Of a stretch of DNA of 61,622 nucleotides, positions 1-9,127 are shown one piece after another. The notes below the pieces were generated by a model. The model did no database searches and had not been told where the DNA came from. It saw only the letters and a program-made list of their open reading frames with translations. Source of the stretch: Bacteroidia bacterium (GTDB lineage: Bacteria; Bacteroidota; Bacteroidia; Bacteroidales; Prolixibacteraceae); the NCBI GenBank assembly GCA_026391315.1, contig JAPLDT010000010.1:1-61622 (forward strand), written 5' to 3'. How positions within the stretch are numbered: the stretch's first letter is position 1; every line of letters begins with the position of its first letter. The translations under genes were made by a program, and so were the position numbers.

Positions 1-310
1 TCTTCTTTCCTTCTTCTCAATATCTTTCAATGAACTTTTGTCTTAATCCTTTTTCCCTCCCCTGGCTAAACCTTCAATATCTATCCCGGTTTTCGCCCCG
101 AAAGGGAGTGCAAATGTACAGCGTTTTTATTTCCTATACAACCAATCCAATAAATAAGTTCGTAAAAAAGATGAATTTCAGCTGCTATCTTTTTGACTAT
201 CTGAAACGTTATACAACTAAAAAAAAAATAAAAAAAATAAGCGGGAGCAAATTTTTAGCAGAAATAACACTTTTGTATTATTTTTACATCTTCATTGAAA
301 CAAAAGGAAA
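1..310. other. Non-coding left flank with a leftward promoter
   Basis: No convincing coding region. The stretch holds a leftward promoter (see 111-141), a short hairpin in its presumed leader (TTTCG-cccc-CGAAA near 91-104) and A-rich DNA around 217-240. It probably separates a gene lying left of the window from the rightward glycosyltransferase. An open frame crosses part of this stretch but has no family resemblance and runs into the glycosyltransferase in another frame. Confidence 0.5.
111..141 (-). promoter_or_regulatory. Bacteroidota-type promoter reading leftwards
   Basis: On the minus strand the -7 element TACATTTG (111-118) fits the Bacteroidota consensus TAnnTTTG. A TTG at 139-141 sits 20 nt upstream, the usual distance of the -33 element. 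It would drive a gene to the left of the window. The call rests on consensus match only. Confidence 0.5.
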
Positions 311-1051
311 GTGTCTGACAGCATCATTATTATCCCTACCTACAACGAAAAAGAGAACATTGAGCGGATCATCCGAACAATATTCCATCTTCCAAAGCCT
401 TTTCATATATTAATCATTGATGACAATTCGCCGGATGGTACAGCCGAAATTGTTCGGAAATTAATGAAGAAATATCCGACACAGCTCTTTATGACCGAAC
501 GAAAGGGTAAACTGGGATTAGGTACAGCATATCTTACCGGATTCAAAAGAGCCCTGGAGGGGGGATACCAATATATTTTTGAAATGGATGCCGACTTTTC
601 ACACAATCCGGATGATTTGATCCCTTTGTACAATGCATGCGCCGAAGGAGGAGCCGATCTGGCCATTGGATCAAGATACATATCCGGTATCAATGTGATC
701 AACTGGCCCCTGAGAAGAGTCCTGATGTCCTACAGTGCCTCGAAATATGTGAGGATGGTCACCGGAATGACAATCATGGACACAACTGCCGGATTCAAAT
801 GCTACAGGCGTATCGTACTGGACCGTCTCGACCTCGATAGAATCAAGATGAAGGGGTATGGATTTCAAATTGAGATGAAGTTCAAAACCTGGAGACTTGG
901 ATTTAAGATTGTTGAAGTCCCCATTATCTTTACCGACCGCAAGGAAGGAGCTTCAAAAATGAGTGGCAGTATTTTTGGCGAAGCTTTCAAAGGAGTCATC
1001 AAAATGAAAATTGCCAGCTATTTTTCAAATCCCGCAAAAAGATCTAATTAA
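311..1051 (+). CDS. DPM1-like polyprenyl-phosphate glycosyltransferase (GT2)
   Basis: A family 2 glycosyltransferase of 246 aa, the size of single-domain dolichol-phosphate mannose synthase homologues, which move a sugar from a nucleotide donor to polyprenyl phosphate at the inner membrane face. Visible motifs are the N-terminal strand IIIIPTYNE, the nucleotide site DDNSPDGTAE, the metal-binding EMDADFSHNP, GSRYI, and the late FTDRKEGASKMS typical of bacterial members. There is no C-terminal membrane anchor. The start is GTG at 311 behind a purine-rich AAAAGGAAA; no in-frame ATG fits the conserved first strand. The dihydroorotase gene follows after 18 nt, so the two are probably co-transcribed. 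Sugar and acceptor cannot be read from the sequence. Confidence 0.85.
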   Translation: MSDSIIIIPTYNEKENIERIIRTIFHLPKPFHILIIDDNSPDGTAEIVRKLMKKYPTQLFMTERKGKLGLGTAYLTGFKRALEGGYQYIFEMDADFSHNPDDLIPLYNACAEGGADLAIGSRYISGINVINWPLRRVLMSYSASKYVRMVTGMTIMDTTAGFKCYRRIVLDRLDLDRIKMKGYGFQIEMKFKTWRLGFKIVEVPIIFTDRKEGASKMSGSIFGEAFKGVIKMKIASYFSNPAKRSN

Positions 1052-1069
1052 AAAGCAAATTACAGAAAA

Positions 1070-2440
1070 ATGAAGGATATAATTATCAAAGATGCAAAGG
1101 TTGTCAATGAAGGTAAGGTTCTGCGGGATACCAGTCTGCTGATCCGAAATGGTATCATCGAAAAGATATTCAGAGATTCGGTACCAGCAGCAATATTGGC
1201 TAATTCGGAGGTAATTGATGCATCCGGCAAATATTTGCTACCTGGTGTTATTGATGATCAGGTTCATTTTCGTGAACCCGGGCTAACCCATAAAGGAGAT
1301 ATTTACTCTGAATCAAAAGCTGCTGTCGCCGGGGGGGTCACCTCTTTCATGGAGATGCCCAATACCGTTCCTCAGGCTACCACCCAGGAACTTTTAAATC
1401 AAAAATTTCAAAGGGCATCAGAAGTTTCCCTGGCCAACTACTCTTTTTACATAGGAGCAACCAATGATAACCTGGAAGAACTGCTGAAAACTGATCCGGA
1501 AAAGGTCTGCGGTATTAAGGTATTCATGGGTTCATCGACAGGCAATATGCTGGTTGATAATCCAAAAACTCTTGCTTCTCTCTTCCAAAAATCCAAAATG
1601 TTGATCGCAGTTCACTGCGAGGATGAATCAATTGTGCAAGCCAATCTTGCTTTGGCTGTGGAAAAATATGGAGAAGAGATCCCTCTTAGCGAACATCCCA
1701 AAATCCGTGATGCAAGTGCCTGCTTTAATTCCTCCTCCAAAGCTGTTGAGCTGGCTAAAAAATTTGGAACCAGGCTCCATATCCTGCACGTTTCAACCGC
1801 GGCGGAAATTGCCCTGTTTGAATCAGCGCCTATTAAAAGCAAAAAGATAACTTCTGAGGTTTGTGTGCATCATCTCTGGTTTTCGGATGCCGATTACGAA
1901 AAATATGGGGCAAAAATTAAATGGAACCCGGCCATCAAATCTGCAAGCGACCGTGCCGGCCTGATCAAGGCTGTCAATGAAAACAGGATTGACGTGATTG
2001 CCACCGACCATGCCCCCCATACCGAAGAGGAGAAGGGTCGCCCTTACCTGAAAATGCCCTCGGGTGGTCCGCTGGTGGAACACTCCCTGGTTGCCATGCT
2101 CGAAATGAGCCGAAACGGAAAAATCTCCATCGAGAAGGTGGTTGAAAAGATGTGTCATGCTCCTTCCGACCTGTTTGGAATTGAAAAACGCGGATACATC
2201 AGGAAAGGCTATAAGGCTGATCTTGTTTTGGTTGACGCAGGTAAATGGACTGTTTCAAAGGAGAATATTCAGGCTAAATGCAACTGGTCACCGTTCGAAG
2301 GCGACTCCTTTTACTACTTTGTAACCAACACCTTTGTAAATGGGAAAATGGTCTATGAGAACAACCATCCTGGTAAGAAAGGAATATTCCACGAAGATTC
2401 AAAAGGAGAAAGACTTTCCTTCAACAGGGATACTCAATAG
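1070..2440 (+). CDS. pyrC: Dihydroorotase (class I)
   Basis: Zinc amidohydrolase of 456 aa that closes carbamoyl-aspartate to dihydroorotate in pyrimidine synthesis. Active-site landmarks are DDQVHFREPG (residues 62-71), the carboxylated lysine K150 in GIKVFMGSS, H182 in AVHCED, H240 in LHILHVST and D313 in ATDHAPH. The first histidine of the usual HxH metal pair is glutamine here (Q64, codon CAG at 1259-1261) while H66 is kept. I half-recall the same change in other Bacteroidota, so it may be lineage-wide rather than inactivating. The gene ends one base before the convergent aspartokinase gene. A hydantoinase-like role is less likely given FREPG and DHAPH. Confidence 0.88.
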   Translation: MKDIIIKDAKVVNEGKVLRDTSLLIRNGIIEKIFRDSVPAAILANSEVIDASGKYLLPGVIDDQVHFREPGLTHKGDIYSESKAAVAGGVTSFMEMPNTVPQATTQELLNQKFQRASEVSLANYSFYIGATNDNLEELLKTDPEKVCGIKVFMGSSTGNMLVDNPKTLASLFQKSKMLIAVHCEDESIVQANLALAVEKYGEEIPLSEHPKIRDASACFNSSSKAVELAKKFGTRLHILHVSTAAEIALFESAPIKSKKITSEVCVHHLWFSDADYEKYGAKIKWNPAIKSASDRAGLIKAVNENRIDVIATDHAPHTEEEKGRPYLKMPSGGPLVEHSLVAMLEMSRNGKISIEKVVEKMCHAPSDLFGIEKRGYIRKGYKADLVLVDAGKWTVSKENIQAKCNWSPFEGDSFYYFVTNTFVNGKMVYENNHPGKKGIFHEDSKGERLSFNRDTQ

Positions 2441-3697
2441 TTATTTGAGTAGAAAACGTACAATTTTTCGGGTACGTTGCTCAACAAAGATGGTTCTGCC
2501 ATTGGTACTTTCGGCGACTGCTTCGGGAGTAAAATAGCGTATGGTAAGCAGTTCGAGCCCGTCGTTGTAATGAGCCACAAAATGTTCGGAGAGTTCGCGG
2601 ATCATCTGATCGAAATCCCTCTCCGGCCTGTCGATGGCCAATGAGAAATTCATGGCAGACTGTTGCACCAGATTTACCTTCATCCTGAATTTCGAAAAAA
2701 GCCGGTAGATATTTGCGATGCTTTCTTCAGCGATAAACGAAAAATCCTTTGGAGATATGGTAATCAGAATCTGATCTCCTTTGCTGATAACAACCGGAAT
2801 ATACTCCATCGGGTGGTCGATGTTGCATATCATTGATCCTTCTTCTTCCGGATGTAAAAATGACCTGACATATAGAGGTATCTGCTTCTCTACCAAAGGC
2901 TTCATTGTTTTAGGATGAATTACTTTGGCACCGTAGTAGGTCATTTCCACAGCTTCCCGGTAGGAAAGCTTCTCAAGTTTGAAAGTCCTGGCATATTGGT
3001 GCGGATCGGCATTCATGATACCCGGAACATCCTTCCAGATCGTTACACTCTCTGCATCCATCACGTTGGCGATGACAGCCGCGGTGTAGTCGGAACCTTC
3101 CCTTCCCAGGGTGGTTGTCAGGTTGAAGGTGGTAGCCCCGATGAATCCTTGCGTCAGACAGACACTGTTTTCATTGAACTGAATAGCTTGAGGCAGTAGT
3201 TTTCTGGTAAGTTCCCAGTCGATCTCTCCCTCCCGCCAGGTATCATTGGTGCGGATGTAATGACCTGCGTCAATCCACTTTGTGATCTTTCCGACGTGAT
3301 TTAAATAGCTCGCCAGGATTTCTGTCGAAACCATCTCTCCCGTAGATACAATCTGGTCATATTCAAAATCATAATTCAGGGAAGGCGGAATATTTACCCT
3401 TTTGAGCAAGGCATCAAACTCTTCGTACAAGGATCTTTCCAACTTTTCATTCCCATCAGCAAAAAGCTCATTCGCAATTTTAAGGTGATACTCTCTCGAA
3501 CTGATAATTCCCTGTACGGCCTCATCAATTCTATCGTTGAAATAGTTTTTTGTCACCTCCACCAATGCATCTGTTGTTTTTCCCATGGCCGAAACGACCA
3601 CGATCAATTGCTCTGGTTCCTTGCAAATGATAGACGTTGTGTTGATTACACCTGCAGCATCTTTTACAGAAGCTCCTCCAAATTTGAATACCTTCAT
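2441..3697 (-). CDS. lysC: Aspartate kinase (monofunctional)
   Basis: Phosphorylates aspartate in the first step towards lysine, threonine, methionine and diaminopimelate. The 418-aa protein starts with the family signature MKVFKFGGASV, has the nucleotide and aspartate site GREGSDYTAA near the middle and SYREAVEMTYYGAKVIHPKT before the regulatory part. The last ~120 residues resemble the tandem ACT region that senses end products, including ILITISPKDFSFIAEE. There is no fused homoserine dehydrogenase. The reading frame meets the dihydroorotase gene tail to tail with no spacer, so both terminators, if present, must lie inside the opposite gene. Confidence 0.88.
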   Translation of the reverse strand: MKVFKFGGASVKDAAGVINTTSIICKEPEQLIVVVSAMGKTTDALVEVTKNYFNDRIDEAVQGIISSREYHLKIANELFADGNEKLERSLYEEFDALLKRVNIPPSLNYDFEYDQIVSTGEMVSTEILASYLNHVGKITKWIDAGHYIRTNDTWREGEIDWELTRKLLPQAIQFNENSVCLTQGFIGATTFNLTTTLGREGSDYTAAVIANVMDAESVTIWKDVPGIMNADPHQYARTFKLEKLSYREAVEMTYYGAKVIHPKTMKPLVEKQIPLYVRSFLHPEEEGSMICNIDHPMEYIPVVISKGDQILITISPKDFSFIAEESIANIYRLFSKFRMKVNLVQQSAMNFSLAIDRPERDFDQMIRELSEHFVAHYNDGLELLTIRYFTPEAVAESTNGRTIFVEQRTRKIVRFLLK

Positions 3698-3817
3698 CGC
3701 CTGTTTTTGTTAAAGAATCATTACAAAGGAACAAAAAAACGAGGATATCTTTCTGCAATCCACCCCCAGCGGGCATACGTGCGGGCATCCTAGTGTGTAA
3801 CCCTCGGCAAATAAATC

Positions 3818-3854
3818 AGGAAAGGCTGTCTGACAGATTCAAACAGCCTTTCCT
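3818..3854 (-). terminator. Hairpin terminator after the BASS transporter gene
   Basis: Perfect 12-bp arms (3818-3829 and 3843-3854) around a 13-nt loop. It lies 38 nt past the stop codon of the leftward transporter gene. The T-tract on that strand is weak (TGATTTATTTG), so it may be only partly efficient. Confidence 0.55.
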
Positions 3855-3891
3855 AGGGACGATTATAACTTTTTTTAAAATGTATCAAGCA

Positions 3892-4761
3892 CTAACTTTG
3901 CTGCGATTTTCTTTTTATATTCACCATATATCCAAACACTGCAGCTGTAAAAAACATGATTAGGCTATAGATGACAGGAGGAATGCTCATTACACCATTG
4001 CCTAAAACAGTAAGTGCAATAAAAATAGCAAGCGTCCCGTTGTGAATTCCAATTTCCATGCCAATAGCAATGGCTTGTTTTTCCTGAAGCTTGAATAGAC
4101 GCGGAAGATAATAACCTACACCTATACTAAAAAGGTTAAAGGCCAGCGAAGCAATACCCGCTATTTTAAAATACGTTCCAATATTTTCCCTTTCCTTAAA
4201 TACAACTCCTGCAATTATGATAACAAGGAACAAGGCCGATAAAATCTTTACAGGCTTATCCAATATTGACGAAATCTTTGGATACAATGATTTTACTAAC
4301 ATTCCGAGAGATACCGGTATTAACACAATTGCAAATACTTCCATGATCTTACTAAACTGCATAGGTATCACCTGGCCGGACTTCATAAAATAATTAATAG
4401 AGAAGTTTACAATAAATGGCAAAGAAAAGAGCGTTAAGAAGCTATTCAAAGCAGTTAGTGTAATATTGAGGGCAACATCGCCTTTTGACAAATGACTGTA
4501 CAAGTTGGCAGTAGGACCTCCCGGTGAAGCAGCCAATAACATTAAGCCTACGGCAAGCTCGGGCGAGAGTCCCAATAATTTGGCAATTAAAAAACAAACA
4601 ACAGGTAAAATAAGCATTTGACTCACTAAACCGATTACAATTGCCTTTGGATAAACAATTACCCTTTTAAAGTCAAGGGGGGTTAGAGAAAGGCCCAGAC
4701 CCAGCATTACTATGCCAAGTGCCAAAGGCAATAAGACTACATTGAAAAAATTTGATTCCAT
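3892..4761 (-). CDS. BASS-family (bile acid:Na+ symporter-like) transporter
   Basis: Integral membrane protein of 289 aa with about nine or ten hydrophobic segments, of the family known from bile acid:sodium symporters and bacterial carriers of pantoate and other organic acids. Family marks are GLGLSLTPLDFKRV near the start, AASPGGPTANLYSHLSKGD with the broken-helix polar stretch, and EIGIHNGTLAIFIAL late in the protein. It is transcribed alone, with a hairpin downstream. The substrate cannot be inferred from the neighbours. Confidence 0.8.
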   Translation of the reverse strand: MESNFFNVVLLPLALGIVMLGLGLSLTPLDFKRVIVYPKAIVIGLVSQMLILPVVCFLIAKLLGLSPELAVGLMLLAASPGGPTANLYSHLSKGDVALNITLTALNSFLTLFSLPFIVNFSINYFMKSGQVIPMQFSKIMEVFAIVLIPVSLGMLVKSLYPKISSILDKPVKILSALFLVIIIAGVVFKERENIGTYFKIAGIASLAFNLFSIGVGYYLPRLFKLQEKQAIAIGMEIGIHNGTLAIFIALTVLGNGVMSIPPVIYSLIMFFTAAVFGYMVNIKRKSQQS

Positions 4762-4889
4762 AATAGATTAATTAATTAATTAGTTTCTGTAAACATAATC
4801 AGTTTTTTATAATAAATTCGTTATAATGAAGGTCAATCATATTAAATATTGATATATATCCATAAGATTCTTTCAGTATAAGTTTGATC

Positions 4890-7409
4890 TTATTGACAGT
4901 TTTTACTGATTTCGACCTTTGCTTTTTCGTAGCCTAACTCCAGGGCTTTTTGGAAATCAGTACAAGCGCTGTCTTTTTGATTTAATAAAATTTTTGTCAA
5001 CGCTCTGTTGAAATAAGCAACAGCAGTTTTTGGATTTAATTCAATGAATTTTGTATAGTCATATACTGCACCGCTGTAATCTTTTATCATGTGTTTGCAA
5101 TATGCTCTCCTGTAATATGCCTCAGTATAATTTGGATTTAGCTCAAGAAACTTTGTATAGTCGTTGGCTGCATCCTGATAGCTATTCAAGGATGTTTTTG
5201 TCATAGCTCTGTTGAAATATACGTTTGCTATCTTTGGGTTAATTTCAATGGCTTTATTATAGTCATCTATTGCACCCTGGTAATCTTTGAGTTGATTCTT
5301 AAAGTACCCTCTGTTAAAGTAAGCATCAGGATTATTTGGATTTAGTTCCAGATATTTTGTCTCATCAGCTATTGCTCCCTGTATGTCATTGAGTGAGAAT
5401 TTAGCTAAAGATCTTTTGAAATAAGCTTCTGCAAAATTTGGGTTTTTCCCAATATATTCAGTAAAATCGGTTACTGCACCAGCATAATCTTTGAGTGCAT
5501 TTTTTGCAATAGCCCTGTTGTAAAAAGATTCTACAAGAGATGGTGATAATTCAATTGATTTTGAATAATCTGCTATTGCTCCGGCGAAGTCATTGAGAAT
5601 ATTTTTAATGAATCCTCTGTTAAGAAATGCCTCACCATCTTTTGGGTTCTTCTCAAGGTAGATTGAAAAGTCGGCAACAGCTCCTGCATTGTCCTTTATG
5701 GCATATTTAGTTGATCCTCTTTTGTAATAAATTTCGGAATTTTTGGGATCAAGACCAATGGCTGTTTCATAGTCGGCCAATGCACCGTTGTAGTCTTTCA
5801 GGGCATTTTTCACAATTCCTCTTTTGAAAAAAAGCTCTGCTAAATTTGGGTTTATCTTAATTGCAGCATTAAAGTCGGCCATTGCTCCGGAAGGATCGTT
5901 GATGGCAAATTTTGATATCCCCCTGAAGTAAAAAGGTTCTGCAAAACCGGAATTAATCTCAATTAATTTAGTGTAATCTTCTATTGCCGATTTATAATCC
6001 TGAAGGTTATACCTTGCCATCCCTCTGTCAAAAAGGGCATCCGTGTTTCTCGGTTTACTCTCCAGGTATTTAGTCAAATCGATCAATCCTCCCTGGTAAT
6101 CTTTGAGCGCTACTTTTGTCGATCCTATTTTAAAGTAAACCTCAGTATTTTGGGGGTTATATGTCAATGCGTTTGTAAAATCGGCCAATGCATTTTTGTA
6201 ATCTTTTGTGATGTATTCAACCAACCCTCTGATGAAAAAAGCTTCCCCGTTCTTAGGGTCTTCAGTAAGCTTTTCTTTAACGTATTTCGAGACTAAATTA
6301 TCAAAGGCATTATCCTTTGCAATTGCATATTTATAATCCTCAGCTGCACCGGAATAGTCTTTGAGTGCATATTTTGAAAGTCCTCTATTCAAGTATGGTT
6401 TTGAATTGAAGTTGTTGTATTTCATACTTTGTGTAAAATCTTCTATAGCTCCTTTATGGTCCTGAATAAAACTTTTTGCAATGCCTCTATCGCATAGCAC
6501 ATAATAGTTAGTGGGTTCAATTTCAAGAAATTTAGTAAAATCTGCTATCGCACCCTGGTAATCTTTAAGGGAAAATCTTGCAACGGCTCTTTTGTCATAG
6601 GCAGTTTTATATTGAGGATCAATCTCTATGGCCTTACTGTAATCAGCTATTTCGCCATTTGTATCCTTTAGCATTGATTTTGCAATTGCTCTGACAGAAT
6701 ATATTTCGGCATCAGGCTTAAGCTCAAGAGCCTTCGAGTAGTCTTCTATTGCGCCTTTAAAATCATTGAGATTCACTTTCCCCAATCCTCTGTTTTTATA
6801 TGCCCATATATCTTTTGGGTCAAGCTCAATCGTTTTTGTATAATCATCAATTGCTCCCTTAATATCCCCCAAACGGTACTTTGCATATCCCCTGTTTGCA
6901 AAAGCTTCTAAATTCTTTGGGTCAGTTTTTATCGCCATATTAAAATTGGCAACTGCCAAATTTAAATTGGCAACTGCACCTTTATGATCTTCAACATCAA
7001 GAGCCAGGTCAACTAAACCTCTGCCTAAATAAGCTTGAAAATTCATGGAGTCAAGTGCCAATACTTCGTTAAAGTCAGACAATGCACTTTTGTACTCACC
7101 CAAAAGCCTTTTTGATATCGCTCTGTTTAAATAGGCAATCAAAAGCTTGGGATTTAACTTGATTGCATTATCAAAGTCGCCTATTGCTCCGTGATAATCC
7201 CCAAGATCCATCAACGAGACTCCCCGATTGATATATGCATTTGTGAAATCAGGTTTTTTTTCGATGGCGTTAGTATAGTCAGCTACAGACCCTTTGAAAT
7301 CTTTGTTGTTTCTCTTTACATTCGCGTTGTTGAAAAATTCTTCGGCAGTTTGAGTGTATCCCCGGATAATTGAAATCAAAATCAGAAAAATAGTTAGGGT
7401 AGTTCTCAT
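4890..7409 (-). CDS. Secreted protein of 23 tetratricopeptide repeats
   Basis: An 839-aa protein with an N-terminal signal peptide (about 20 residues, ending near YTQ) followed by 23 consecutive TPR units, nearly all 34 residues long with the pattern A-x-x-x-R-G/A-x-x-K-x-x-L-x-D-Y-x-G-A-I-x-D-Y-x-K-x-I-E-x-N-P. Two units are longer (the fourth and the tenth). Nothing other than repeats is present, so it is a pure scaffold that binds partners in the periplasm or at the cell surface. Repeats are very alike in the middle, pointing to past internal duplication. It stands alone between long spacers. No function can be named. Confidence 0.85.
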   Translation of the reverse strand: MRTTLTIFLILISIIRGYTQTAEEFFNNANVKRNNKDFKGSVADYTNAIEKKPDFTNAYINRGVSLMDLGDYHGAIGDFDNAIKLNPKLLIAYLNRAISKRLLGEYKSALSDFNEVLALDSMNFQAYLGRGLVDLALDVEDHKGAVANLNLAVANFNMAIKTDPKNLEAFANRGYAKYRLGDIKGAIDDYTKTIELDPKDIWAYKNRGLGKVNLNDFKGAIEDYSKALELKPDAEIYSVRAIAKSMLKDTNGEIADYSKAIEIDPQYKTAYDKRAVARFSLKDYQGAIADFTKFLEIEPTNYYVLCDRGIAKSFIQDHKGAIEDFTQSMKYNNFNSKPYLNRGLSKYALKDYSGAAEDYKYAIAKDNAFDNLVSKYVKEKLTEDPKNGEAFFIRGLVEYITKDYKNALADFTNALTYNPQNTEVYFKIGSTKVALKDYQGGLIDLTKYLESKPRNTDALFDRGMARYNLQDYKSAIEDYTKLIEINSGFAEPFYFRGISKFAINDPSGAMADFNAAIKINPNLAELFFKRGIVKNALKDYNGALADYETAIGLDPKNSEIYYKRGSTKYAIKDNAGAVADFSIYLEKNPKDGEAFLNRGFIKNILNDFAGAIADYSKSIELSPSLVESFYNRAIAKNALKDYAGAVTDFTEYIGKNPNFAEAYFKRSLAKFSLNDIQGAIADETKYLELNPNNPDAYFNRGYFKNQLKDYQGAIDDYNKAIEINPKIANVYFNRAMTKTSLNSYQDAANDYTKFLELNPNYTEAYYRRAYCKHMIKDYSGAVYDYTKFIELNPKTAVAYFNRALTKILLNQKDSACTDFQKALELGYEKAKVEISKNCQ

Positions 7410-7763
7410 GGACTTAGTTTTAGATAGTTGAAGTTATTTATTTCTTCATTGCTGATGATCAACTTATTTACAGGTTAGGGCTATAAACAATGATTAACCA
7501 ATTCAAATTTATTGATTTTTTTTGAATTACAAGCGAAATAGCTCAGAATGAGCATTATACGAATCTTCGAAATTTAGATTCGTATATTTCATTTTTTTTA
7601 TCCTAAGTGAATAAAAAAGTTATCACCTTTCAACTATCAGGGGAGCTTTGTGACAAGTAAAGTTTATATATTTGATCTTTAAGCACTTAAATATATACTA
7701 AATCTTGTTATTTTAAAAATATCCCTATATATTTTTACCCTTTCTTACATCGAACTCATGTTA
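7410..7763. other. Non-coding spacer with an 11-bp inverted repeat
   Basis: AT-rich spacer between two leftward genes, with no open frame of note. It should hold the promoter of the TPR gene and the end of the upstream sugar-oxidation operon. Its clearest structure is a perfect inverted repeat at 7556-7586: TATACGAATCT and AGATTCGTATA around a 9-nt loop. It lacks a T-tract on the strand that would need one, so it is not a clear terminator. Confidence 0.5.
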
Positions 7764-9014
7764 TTAATCAAAATTTGGTATTTTCATGTGTTCACCACCT
7801 TTTAGTGCGGATTGATGCGCAACGATGCCAGGCGCAGTATAAGCAATGGCCTCATATATGTTCACCGCCGGTTGTCGGTTGTTAATAAGCGAGTCAATAA
7901 ATTCATGTGTGATGAAAGTGTGAGAACCTCCATGACCACTTGTGTGCCGTAAAGGCATTGGTAACATATCTGTCTCCCACCATAAAGGCTGTTTGTAGGT
8001 TTCTACGATATTCTCTCCTTGTACAAATCCCCCTCCATCATGACCAATTTGTTCTGATGACTTAACAATTATAGATTCATTACCAAGAGGAGCTCCGGGA
8101 GGAGCCCCGAGAGGAGAAAAGAAACTCATATCCCGACCACGCCATTCCCCACGTTCTGCCCCCCTGTATGCACCTTTCCAGTTCACTTCTACCCGGAAAG
8201 GCCTTCCCTGATCCGTTTCAAAAAATGCGGTCTCGTTCCAGAATGGGTTTTCATAACGGTTATTCATAAGTAAAGGACTATCATCTCCCCAGCCCATACA
8301 GCTCACACTGGTTAACCTTTCTCCCGTAACAGAAATCAGAAATGCAGTACAATGGGTTGGATAATTCATTGGAGGAAGACCATGGCGCCAGGTTGTCGCA
8401 CCATTGGTCTCAAAGAATAATCTTTCTAATCCCGGGTGATTATACTCCGCTGCCGCGCTGATAAGATGCCCAAATTTACCTTCTTTATAAAACTTCCTGA
8501 CGGATATCGTGATTTCATTGTAATAACTGGTTTCTGCCATCATATAGGTGAGCCCGGTATGTTTTACCGCATCCCTCAATGATTCACAATCTTCAAGTGT
8601 CATAACGCATGGCACAGTACATAGCACGTGTTTACCTGCATTGAGCGCGGTCATTACATGGCGGTGATGGTCCGGCGCCGGAGTTGCAATAAATACTGCA
8701 TCAATCTTCGGATCCAGGATAAGCTTTTCAAGGGACTCATAGCTTTTGGAGCACTTATAAACTTTCATCAGTAACTCACGCCGGTCGGTGCGGAGGTCAC
8801 TAACCGCTTCTACAATGCATTGTGGGTGTTCATGAAAAAAGAAATCCCTGCCGAATCCACCCCCAACGATACCAATTCGAATTTTACGGTCACTACTTGC
8901 TGTTTCTTCAGCGAAAGCGAAACGTGGTGAAACTGCCAAGGTGGCAGCCGTAATACCGGCTGTGCTTAAAAATTTACGTCTGCCGGATAATTGAACAATT
9001 GATTCTTTACTCAT
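7764..9014 (-). CDS. Tat-exported Gfo/Idh/MocA-family oxidoreductase
   Basis: NAD(P)-dependent sugar oxidoreductase fold, 416 aa. A twin-arginine signal (SGRRKFLSTAG, cut near AFAEE) suggests export with bound cofactor. The Rossmann motif is RIGIVGGGFG at about 46-55. The usual catalytic EKP motif reads TVP at 133-135 in HVLCTVPC, so the family's lysine is absent. Proteins of this sub-type may use other residues or may be non-redox relatives. It follows the 907-aa sugar-active protein gene after 113 nt on the same strand, probably as one operon. Members of the family in such settings oxidise the C3 hydroxyl of glycosides; that is inference here. Confidence 0.75.
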   Translation of the reverse strand: MSKESIVQLSGRRKFLSTAGITAATLAVSPRFAFAEETASSDRKIRIGIVGGGFGRDFFFHEHPQCIVEAVSDLRTDRRELLMKVYKCSKSYESLEKLILDPKIDAVFIATPAPDHHRHVMTALNAGKHVLCTVPCVMTLEDCESLRDAVKHTGLTYMMAETSYYNEITISVRKFYKEGKFGHLISAAAEYNHPGLERLFFETNGATTWRHGLPPMNYPTHCTAFLISVTGERLTSVSCMGWGDDSPLLMNNRYENPFWNETAFFETDQGRPFRVEVNWKGAYRGAERGEWRGRDMSFFSPLGAPPGAPLGNESIIVKSSEQIGHDGGGFVQGENIVETYKQPLWWETDMLPMPLRHTSGHGGSHTFITHEFIDSLINNRQPAVNIYEAIAYTAPGIVAHQSALKGGEHMKIPNFD

Positions 9015-9127
9015 AGTTAATTGATTTAATCTACATTAAAAAAAGTGTCTGATACAAATGAATTATTCTCACTTCTTCAGTTCACCGGAATATTCCATCA
9101 CGTTCAAATATAGTTAATTTGCATAGG

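Noticed and set aside
30-413. Open frame of 127 codons before and into the glycosyltransferase gene
   Set aside because: Low-complexity composition, no family resemblance, covers a leftward promoter and overlaps a clear gene in another frame.
2441-3697. Bifunctional aspartokinase-homoserine dehydrogenase
   Set aside because: The protein ends after the ACT region at 418 aa; no dehydrogenase domain follows.
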